The position numbers and the translations under genes are program-made. Positions 1 to 5,481 of a stretch of 7,477 bases of DNA are shown one piece after another. Every line of letters begins with the position of its first letter. Position 1 is the stretch's first letter. Below the pieces are notes generated by a model. It was not told the DNA's origin, did no database searches, and worked only from the letters and a program-made list of their open reading frames with translations. The stretch comes from JADKIH01 sp031367345 (GTDB lineage: Bacteria; Bacteroidota; Bacteroidia; AKYH767-A; 2013-40CM-41-45): assembly GCA_031367345.1 (NCBI GenBank), contig JANLPR010000049.1:1-7477 (forward strand), written 5' to 3'.

Positions 1-381
1 TGTGCAGGCGGATTACCTGTTGTAAATAGTACGCACCCTATAGATGTGATCAAAGCCGGACTTGAAATGCAAGCATTTATTACAGCTAATAAAGCAAAAC
101 GTCAAGCTAAAGGTGAACCATTTTTTGAATTGAGGTTAGGACTTCACACCGGACCTGTAGTTGCAGGTATTGTAGGAATTAAAAAATTCGCTTATGATAT
201 TTGGGGTGACACCGTAAATACTGCTTCCAGAATGGAAAGTAGTGGAGAAGTAGGTAAAGTAAATATTTCCGGAACTACTTATAAATTGGTCGCCGATAAA
301 TTCATCTGCAAGCATCGAGGTAAGATTCAAGCAAAGAATAAAGGAGAGATCGATATGTATTTTGTGGAAGGAATCGTGTAA
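1..381 (+). CDS. Class III adenylate/guanylate cyclase, C-terminal part (5' end outside window)
   Basis: The reading frame is open from base 1 to the TAA at 379-381, giving the last 126 residues of a class III nucleotide cyclase, which makes cyclic nucleotide from NTP. The window begins at CAGGLP, which in this family directly follows the KIGDAYM segment, so the first metal Asp region, the second metal Asp and the substrate-selecting Lys lie upstream and cannot be checked. What is visible is well conserved: GLHTGPVVAGIVG (about residues 47-59), then YDIWGDTVNTASRMES with Asp66, Asn73 and Arg77. By family knowledge that Asp is the adenine-type specificity residue (guanylyl cyclases usually have Cys there), and Asn/Arg stabilise the transition state. 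The ending RGKIQAKNKGEIDMYFV is typical of Bacteroidota cyclases. A GTG at 46 is an internal Val codon, not the start. The N-terminal sensor part is unknown. The gene converges on the HD/kinase pair. Confidence 0.93.
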   Translation, partial: CAGGLPVVNSTHPIDVIKAGLEMQAFITANKAKRQAKGEPFFELRLGLHTGPVVAGIVGIKKFAYDIWGDTVNTASRMESSGEVGKVNISGTTYKLVADKFICKHRGKIQAKNKGEIDMYFVEGIV

Positions 382-473
382 TATTTTGTTACGCTCTTTT
401 CCAAACATGCATAGTGTTTAAAAAAGGTTAGACTACACAATTGCATTTTAAACTGCTCCTTTCATCTACCTTC

Positions 474-1061
474 TTAAAGATATCCTAAAATTTTCTCCAC
501 TTCCTTTAAATGTTTCTGTTTACCTTCTTCACGAAGCGCGATTGCTGTTTTTGTAAAGTAGCGATGTGTTGTTAAAAATCGAACCTGAAGCGAATTCCAT
601 TGCTCTGCATTTCCAATTGTGCCTAGTCGTTGCAATTCTTTGAATAAATTATTTCCTATAATATAAAAATCTTCCCGACCAAGATAATCCAAATCTGCGT
701 CGCAAATAATTTTTTGTAATTCACTCTTTGGAGTAGTAGGAAATTTTGTCGCCATGATGGTTTCTTTGATCAAATCAATTTCATCGGCATTGTAATTAAA
801 TTTCGGTAAAATATCATCAACCATTTTACACCCCGCTTCTTCATGTCCATGAACAGTGTGGATAAAACCTGCATCATGAAAGAGAACTGCCACCTTCAAT
901 AATTCGGTTTCGGATATAGAAACCTTCTCCGCTTCCGCCAACATAATTGCTGCTTGCAATACATCTAAAATATGTTCTAAAGTATGATAACTTAACTGCT
1001 TTGGCAGCTCGGCTTTTAGCTTTTCAATCATAAAAGAAAAAATTTTGTCGTATCGTGTCAT
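474..1061 (-). CDS. HD-superfamily metal-dependent phosphohydrolase, possible cyclic-nucleotide phosphodiesterase
   Basis: A 195-residue, all-helical, cytosolic HD-domain protein with no signal peptide or membrane segment. Putative metal and catalytic residues are His26 and His30 in YHTLEH, the His62-Asp63 doublet in LFHDAGF, His73-Glu74, and Asp121 in the run DADLDYLG. The YHxxxH...HD...D order matches both general HD phosphohydrolases and class I cAMP/cGMP phosphodiesterases, where the first His is the proton donor. The full PDE signature (HDxxHxGxxN) is not present, and neither is the HD-GYP motif of c-di-GMP hydrolases. The substrate is therefore unassigned; phosphodiesterase is an inference strengthened by the adjacent cyclase. 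The gene lies 9 bp downstream of the histidine kinase on the same strand, so the two are almost certainly co-transcribed. The ATG at 1061 is the first Met and leads straight into the helical domain. No terminator is clear between this gene and the convergent cyclase (382-473). Confidence 0.85.
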   Translation of the reverse strand: MTRYDKIFSFMIEKLKAELPKQLSYHTLEHILDVLQAAIMLAEAEKVSISETELLKVAVLFHDAGFIHTVHGHEEAGCKMVDDILPKFNYNADEIDLIKETIMATKFPTTPKSELQKIICDADLDYLGREDFYIIGNNLFKELQRLGTIGNAEQWNSLQVRFLTTHRYFTKTAIALREEGKQKHLKEVEKILGYL

Positions 1062-1070
1062 AAAAAATAA

Positions 1071-2747
1071 TTAAGCATTGACAAATGCATTTTTCAAAAT
1101 TTTCTCTTTTAAATCTTCTTGGGTAAAGGGCTTCATCATGTAGTCGTTCATCCCGGCAGAAGCACAAACGTCTATCTCTTCTTTTGTTACATTAGCTGTC
1201 ATTGCACAAATTCGAATGTTCCCTTTTTCACCCGTAAATCTTTTTCTTATTTGTCGTGATGTTTCATATCCGTCCATCTCCGGCATTTGAATATCCATAA
1301 ATATAAACGAATAATTTTCGGCTGCTAACATGTCCAATGCAATTAATCCATTCTCCGCCACATCCACAATTAATTCCGGGAAAATATCTTTGATCGTATC
1401 TACTGCAACTAACTGATTGAATTCATTGTCTTCGACCAATAATATTTTTTTGCCGGCAAGATTATGTGTCTCCGGATTGTCATCAATAATTTCATCTACC
1501 GGAGCTGTGGTCTCTGTATAATCTATGATAAAATAAAAATCAGACCCTTTGCCAACTTCACTTTTTACTATCAATTCGCCACCATGCATTTCAACAAGTT
1601 GCTTAGAAATCGTTAAGCCTAGTCCCGTTCCCCCAAATTTACGAGTAGTATCTACTGAGGCTTGACCAAAACTTTCAAAGATCTTATCAATTTTATCTTC
1701 CGGTATTCCAATACCGGTATCTTTTATGCTGAATTTTACTTTACATTTATTTCCCTCCTTACTTTCTAAGCTTACATCAATAGTAACACTTCCCTTTGTT
1801 GTAAATTTAATAGCATTGCCGGCGAGATTCATAATTACTTGCGTGATGCGTGTTTCATCGCCAAGTACCCACTCAGGAACATCCTCAGAAATATTTTCTA
1901 TCATACGAATCCCTTTCTCCTCGGCTTTCAAATTAAGTATGGTTTGAATTCCGGAAATCGATGCTTTCAAAGTAAATGGCGCTGCCTCCAACTCCATCTT
2001 CCCCGATTCAATTTTTGCAAGATCAAGAATGTCATTGATGATTACCAATAGATTTGCGCCACTCTTTTTAATAACGTTTAAGTATTTGTCTTGTTGTTGA
2101 TCCAAATTACCTTTCAATAATAAATTCGTAAGTCCAACTATTGCATTCATCGGTGTACGAATTTCATGACTCATATTCGCAAGAAATTGTTGTCGAAATT
2201 TTTGTGTCTCGATCAAACTATCTCTCGTTTGCTCTAATTCAGTGTTTGATTTTTTTAAATATTCCAGCGCCACGATCAATTCAGCTGTACGCTCTTTAAC
2301 AAGTTGAGCCAATTTCTCCTCACGATGATGGGCCTCGGTTAATGCCTGCTCGTTTGAATTACGGAGTCGTTGGTGATTGATTGAAAAAAGATTGAAGATT
2401 AGCTGCGGATATTTTTGTGCGAGCTGATAAAAATGATCTGTTTTAATTTCGACAGTTGTTAGATCTGTAGCAGCAGTTATTGTTGCTGTCGCCATTGCGT
2501 TCGCAACAAAACTTTCACCGAGTATCGACAGCTCTCCTAACTTTACCAGTAATACGTCTTCATTGTAAATCCCTACAGTTCCTTTTTCAACAATAAACAA
2601 TGCTCTAGAAATTGTTCCTTTTTCAATCAGAACATCGCCTGCTTTATAGTAATTTCGTTCGGCAGACGATAATATCTGCAAAACTATTTTTTTATCCATC
2701 TTATCGAAAAGGACACAAGATGCGATCGATTTTTGCAATTCAGGCAT
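1071..2747 (-). CDS. Soluble hybrid histidine kinase: cNMP-binding-like domain, coiled coil, HisKA, HATPase, receiver
   Basis: A 558-residue hybrid sensor kinase without membrane segments. Order: a Crp-type cyclic-nucleotide-binding fold (about residues 5-130), a charged coiled coil containing KERTAEL (about 135-185), HisKA with phospho-acceptor His194 in SHEIRTPMN, HATPase_c with N-box Asn307/Asn311, G1 box DTGIGIP (343-349) and G2 box GGTGLGL (372-378), then a C-terminal receiver (about 433-555) with Asp440, phospho-acceptor Asp485, Thr517 and Lys539. All catalytic residues of kinase and receiver are present. In the sensor domain the Gly77-Glu78 pair of the phosphate-binding cassette is kept, but the following stretch (MATATITA) has Ala86 where canonical proteins have the phosphate-gripping Arg, so normal cAMP binding is doubtful. 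No Hpt or DNA-binding domain is present, so the downstream partner is unknown. It is the first gene of a two-gene operon with the HD protein. Similar architectures without the cNMP domain are common in Bacteroidota. Confidence 0.93.
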   Translation of the reverse strand: MPELQKSIASCVLFDKMDKKIVLQILSSAERNYYKAGDVLIEKGTISRALFIVEKGTVGIYNEDVLLVKLGELSILGESFVANAMATATITAATDLTTVEIKTDHFYQLAQKYPQLIFNLFSINHQRLRNSNEQALTEAHHREEKLAQLVKERTAELIVALEYLKKSNTELEQTRDSLIETQKFRQQFLANMSHEIRTPMNAIVGLTNLLLKGNLDQQQDKYLNVIKKSGANLLVIINDILDLAKIESGKMELEAAPFTLKASISGIQTILNLKAEEKGIRMIENISEDVPEWVLGDETRITQVIMNLAGNAIKFTTKGSVTIDVSLESKEGNKCKVKFSIKDTGIGIPEDKIDKIFESFGQASVDTTRKFGGTGLGLTISKQLVEMHGGELIVKSEVGKGSDFYFIIDYTETTAPVDEIIDDNPETHNLAGKKILLVEDNEFNQLVAVDTIKDIFPELIVDVAENGLIALDMLAAENYSFIFMDIQMPEMDGYETSRQIRKRFTGEKGNIRICAMTANVTKEEIDVCASAGMNDYMMKPFTQEDLKEKILKNAFVNA

Positions 2748-3062
2748 GTGTAAATTTTAGAAGCTCAATTTATATTTTGCAAGATAAATGATATTTCTTA
2801 GAGTTGAAAGTATCAAAACATGTTCATCTGTTAAAGATATTTCAGGAAGCTTTTCAAATTATAGGAAAAAAAGGATTCAATAATTGCACATCAAATACGT
2901 CATTTTGCCCTTTGTTTCTTATAAATGGATCATTGGCAAATCAGAAAAACTCCAAGGTGTCGGCTTCGTTTAGCGAATTCCAGTAAATACTTTCGCAAAC
3001 CTCAGCCGGGAAAGCAACTAATCTATGAATTATTTTCAAGCAAACTTAACCCTCAAATTTTT
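2748..3062. other. Gene-free intergenic stretch between the Crp/Fnr gene and the kinase operon
   Basis: These 315 bp separate two minus-strand genes and should hold the promoter of the kinase-HD operon. I see no convincing gene. A 60-codon + strand frame at 2804-2986 has low-complexity Ser/Asn/Lys content and no recognisable motif. On the minus strand, TATCTTGC at 2786-2779 is a poor match to the Bacteroidota -7 box (TAnnTTTG), about 32 bp before the kinase ATG and with no TTTG box at the right spacing, so it is only a candidate. The other noticeable item is the imperfect hairpin listed separately. Confidence 0.5.
2961..3008. repeat. Imperfect inverted repeat (hairpin) between Crp/Fnr gene and kinase
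   Basis: CGGCT at 2961-2965 is complementary to AGCCG at 3004-3008. Inside it, GTTT-(A)-GCGAA at 2968-2977 pairs with TTCGCAAAC at 2992-3000, with A2972 bulged. That gives about 14 pairs around a 14-base loop. It starts 54 bp past the stop of the Crp/Fnr gene on the minus strand and could form in its 3' UTR or in a long kinase leader. There is no immediate T-run after the stem on either strand, so it is not a standard intrinsic terminator. A protein-binding site, an RNA structure or chance are all possible. Confidence 0.3.
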
Positions 3063-3683
3063 TTAAAGTAGCGTCACCTTATTCCTCCCTAGTTGTACCA
3101 AACTCTGGTCTTCCATCTGTTTTAACAAACGAGAAACTACCACTCGAACTGTTCCTAGCTCATTGGCAATTTGCTCGTGTGTTACATACAATGTATGACT
3201 CTGCGTTAATTCACATTTCTTTTTTATAAAGGTCAACAATCGCTCATCCATTTTTTTGAACGCTACTTCATTCACTACCTCTAAAAGTTCTTCAAACCTT
3301 TTGTGATACAGTCGAAAAATATAATCTAAAAACTCAGGATATTCTTTGATCAGCAAACTGACTTTCTCAATTGGTATAAAAAGAATTTCTGTTGGCTCCT
3401 CTGCTATCGCTTTCACCTTACTCGTATCGTGATGAATGCCTCCTAAAAAAGACATAATGCAACTTTCTCCCGCTCTTATATAATACAATAAAATTTCTCT
3501 GCCATCAATTTCTGTTCGCATCACTTTAATACTTCCTGATGTAACAATCGGAATTGATTTTATATATGCATTCTCTTGCAAAATTATATCTCCCTCCGAA
3601 AACGTTTTTGCATTTCCATATTCAGATAATCGCGCTCTAATTTGTGGCGACGACTTAAATTCAACAATGTTTTCTAGCTCCAT
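3063..3683 (-). CDS. Crp/Fnr-family transcriptional regulator
   Basis: A 206-residue one-component regulator with a cupin-like effector domain (about residues 5-125), a dimerisation helix (about 125-155) and a C-terminal winged helix-turn-helix (about 165-206; HTH THEQIANELG...VVSRLLKQM). The effector pocket reads YYIRAGESC (67-75) followed by SKVKAIAEEPTEI. Ser88 stands where Crp has its cAMP-binding Arg, so cAMP is an unlikely ligand. Cys75 and Cys157 are the only cysteines, so an FNR-type 4Fe-4S cluster is also unlikely. GESC is typical of a Bacteroidota Crp/Fnr subgroup whose signal I cannot name. In the recognition helix, Arg180 and Ser184-Arg185 are kept, but residue 181 is Val (codon GTG at 3143-3141) where Glu is usual. 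The gene follows the glycosyltransferase by 65 bp on the same strand and precedes the kinase by 315 bp; whether it shares a transcript with either is unclear. The ATG at 3683 fits the family N-terminus. Confidence 0.9.
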   Translation of the reverse strand: MELENIVEFKSSPQIRARLSEYGNAKTFSEGDIILQENAYIKSIPIVTSGSIKVMRTEIDGREILLYYIRAGESCIMSFLGGIHHDTSKVKAIAEEPTEILFIPIEKVSLLIKEYPEFLDYIFRLYHKRFEELLEVVNEVAFKKMDERLLTFIKKKCELTQSHTLYVTHEQIANELGTVRVVVSRLLKQMEDQSLVQLGRNKVTLL

Positions 3684-3748
3684 TGATTTAGTATTTAATA
3701 ATAATACATTTTTGAATCACTTTTTTAACAATCATTTGCAACTAAAAA

Positions 3749-5308
3749 TTAGTATCGATAAATTACAAGACCGCTATCCTTCGACTTAAAAAATGCTGTC
3801 GTATCGCTTACGCCTCTACTAATTATGTACCCTTTAAAAGTACTGTCTATAATATCAGCTACGCCAAAATATTTTCCCTTGCATTCGTATGCGATCATTA
3901 ACCCGTCAGCATATTGATCGCGTTCAGCATTTTCAATTCGCAAACTTGCAAAATTCTGTCCAACCGGAATTAACTTTATCAGCTGCTCAATATCTTGGTG
4001 CAATTTTTTCTCCGGTTTATAAAATATTTCCATTGTTTCTTTTGGAGAACGTACGGTATGGAAGAGCTGTAAATTATTTACCGATCGGTCGCCATTCAAC
4101 AAAACTTCCTTCACGGGCTTCTTCAAACTAAAAATGGTGACGCTTACCAACAGCACTTCACTAATTATTTTAATTTTTGAAATAAATTTTATCTCACTTA
4201 AAAAATAAATTGAAGCCGGTAAAAATAACATTGAACAAATCCACACATATCGTGAATGCATCAGAATGAGCCCATAGCCTACATACATTCCACTCATCAC
4301 CAATAACGAAATCTTAATCCACAAAGGCGTTGAAACATCTTTTCTTCTAAATAAAAAATAGAATAACATCGTAATTAAAAAAACAATTCCCATCTGTTGT
4401 TGAAAATCTCCATAATACAAACTCAAAAAATTCCTCTTTACAACGTCCAAATAATGTGCTGGAGCTGAAAACGGATTTAATGGTGTTAAACTAATTTGCG
4501 AACCAGGTTCTTCCCATGCACTCAATGCTTCTGGATTTGCCGGGGGTAAAAGTCCGCCGGTTAATATTGGCATACCTACGATTTTTCCGGGTGTCGGCGC
4601 TACTTCGTACGTCATGTTAAATCGTGCTGCTGCTGAAATTGTAAACTTTTTTTCTTTAATCGAAATAAGTGAAATCCAAATTCCACAGATCAACAAAAAG
4701 GGCTTTGCTATTTTTTTTATTATTGAAGTTGAAACACGCTCGCCTTTCATTTTCCATGCCACTGCCATCATAAAAATAAAAATCGTTATGCCAAAAGATT
4801 TGGAAAGAAAAAGTAGTCCGCCGTACCAACCCAAAGTTGAACCGTCGTTTTTCTTTTCTAACCAAAAAATTAATGCATTCATAAAACTCAACATTATACC
4901 AACAAACAATAAATCGGGTGTTAAATTTAACAGACTAAAATTTACAATAAACGGAATTGAAGCATAAGCAATAATTCGCTGACGCCGAGCATCAAGTGTA
5001 GTAAGCATTAAAAATTGGATCCATTGTAACAAAACAAAAACACCGATAATAATTTGCAAATATTTAAATGCATTGATTCCATTTCTACAAACCATCAAAT
5101 ACGGCGCGAGAAGCCAACTGATCAACGGACTCCAATATGCGTTGATTGCATATTGCCATTTACCTTTTACTAAATGTTCGGCAATAGAAATGTATTGGAA
5201 AGTATCGGCATTGTCAACGTAATAACGAACAAACGGCCATACCCAAACACATACAAGCAAATAACCGGCAACGATTAAAAGTCGATCTCTTTTTATACTC
5301 ACAGACAT
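3749..5308 (-). CDS. GT-C fold membrane glycosyltransferase (ArnT/PMT-like, glycosyltransferase family 39/83 type)
   Basis: A 519-residue polytopic membrane protein, predicted to move a sugar from a polyprenyl-phosphate donor to an acceptor on the periplasmic face of the inner membrane. Family clues: a first membrane helix (about 10-27) followed by the acidic loop VDNADTFQYISIA, with Asp32 and Asp35 as catalytic/metal candidates; then an amphipathic segment and YWSPLISWLLAPYL (58-71); a TPDLLFVGIM helix (130-139); and HSRYVW (351-356) in the last helical cluster. I count about ten hydrophobic segments up to residue 395. The loop around 225-290 and the C-terminal 120 residues are soluble-looking, as is common in GT-C enzymes. 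Donor and acceptor cannot be predicted. No other glycan or lipid-A genes are visible nearby. It is divergent from the aldehyde dehydrogenase across 173 bp. The ATG at 5308 puts a short basic N-terminus (KRDR) ahead of helix 1, as expected. Confidence 0.82.
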   Translation of the reverse strand: MSVSIKRDRLLIVAGYLLVCVWVWPFVRYYVDNADTFQYISIAEHLVKGKWQYAINAYWSPLISWLLAPYLMVCRNGINAFKYLQIIIGVFVLLQWIQFLMLTTLDARRQRIIAYASIPFIVNFSLLNLTPDLLFVGIMLSFMNALIFWLEKKNDGSTLGWYGGLLFLSKSFGITIFIFMMAVAWKMKGERVSTSIIKKIAKPFLLICGIWISLISIKEKKFTISAAARFNMTYEVAPTPGKIVGMPILTGGLLPPANPEALSAWEEPGSQISLTPLNPFSAPAHYLDVVKRNFLSLYYGDFQQQMGIVFLITMLFYFLFRRKDVSTPLWIKISLLVMSGMYVGYGLILMHSRYVWICSMLFLPASIYFLSEIKFISKIKIISEVLLVSVTIFSLKKPVKEVLLNGDRSVNNLQLFHTVRSPKETMEIFYKPEKKLHQDIEQLIKLIPVGQNFASLRIENAERDQYADGLMIAYECKGKYFGVADIIDSTFKGYIISRGVSDTTAFFKSKDSGLVIYRY

Positions 5309-5312
5309 GGCG

Positions 5313-5320
5313 CAAAGTAT
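5313..5320 (-). promoter_or_regulatory. Weak candidate -7 box for the glycosyltransferase gene
   Basis: On the minus strand ATACTTTG ends 4 bp before the ATG at 5308. It keeps the TTTG half of the Bacteroidota TAnnTTTG box but has AT in place of TA, and no TTTG is seen at the -33 spacing. If real, the transcript would be nearly leaderless. Confidence 0.18.
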
Positions 5321-5398
5321 TAAAAATATGGTTACTTCATTTAAAAAAATGGTTTTAAATCGAAAAAATGAAGAACTTTAAAATGAATTTTTAGCTGT

Positions 5399-5415
5399 AA
5401 TTCCGGAACAATTCC
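5399..5415. repeat. AATTCC direct repeat with embedded TTCCGGAA palindrome, possible operator
   Basis: AATTCC occurs at 5399-5404 and again at 5410-5415, 11 bp apart (about one helical turn). TTCCGGAA at 5401-5408 is a perfect palindrome and GGAA-CAA-TTCC at 5405-5415 is a second overlapping one. It lies in the divergent control region, about 34 bp upstream of the -7 box of the dehydrogenase, where an activator could bind. It is short enough to be chance. Confidence 0.22.
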
Positions 5416-5448
5416 TTCGCACATGAGTACAAACGCCGAGGTTTTACT

Positions 5449-5456
5449 TACCTTTG
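5449..5456 (+). promoter_or_regulatory. Bacteroidota-type -7 promoter box (TACCTTTG) of the aldehyde dehydrogenase gene
   Basis: TACCTTTG matches the Bacteroidota primary sigma factor -7 consensus TAnnTTTG exactly and is followed by CA, a frequent context. It sits 25 bp upstream of the ATG at 5482, implying a leader of roughly 20 nt. No good TTTG -33 box is seen about 20 bp upstream, so the promoter may rely on an activator or on the -7 element alone. Confidence 0.6.
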
Positions 5457-5481
5457 CATTCAATAAAAACGATAATATAAA

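Noticed and set aside
136..408. Minus-strand 90-codon frame opposite the cyclase
   Set aside because: It is the antisense shadow of strongly conserved cyclase codons and has no recognisable motif.
416..453. GTTTAAAA / TTTTAAAC hairpin as a bidirectional terminator between the cyclase and the HD gene
   Set aside because: The 8-bp stem is almost entirely A/T with a 22-base loop and has no T-run after it on either strand, so it is too weak to call.
474..1061. c-di-GMP hydrolase of the HD-GYP type
   Set aside because: There is no GYP motif and the HDxGK context is absent; only the basic HD residues are shared.
1..2747. Pycsar-type anti-phage system (cyclase plus cNMP-sensing effector)
   Set aside because: The cyclase carries an ordinary adenylate-type motif, and the neighbours are a histidine kinase and an HD hydrolase. 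Neither is a transmembrane, TIR or other killing effector with a cNMP domain. No defence genes are nearby.
2804..2986. Small + strand gene of about 60 codons
   Set aside because: The composition is biased and motif-free, there is no promoter box or clear leader, and the + strand is otherwise empty here. It is most likely an open frame by chance.
4614..4967. Plus-strand 117-codon frame opposite the glycosyltransferase
   Set aside because: It lies wholly inside a well-supported membrane protein gene, and its hydrophobic/Lys-rich translation is what the antisense of membrane helices gives.
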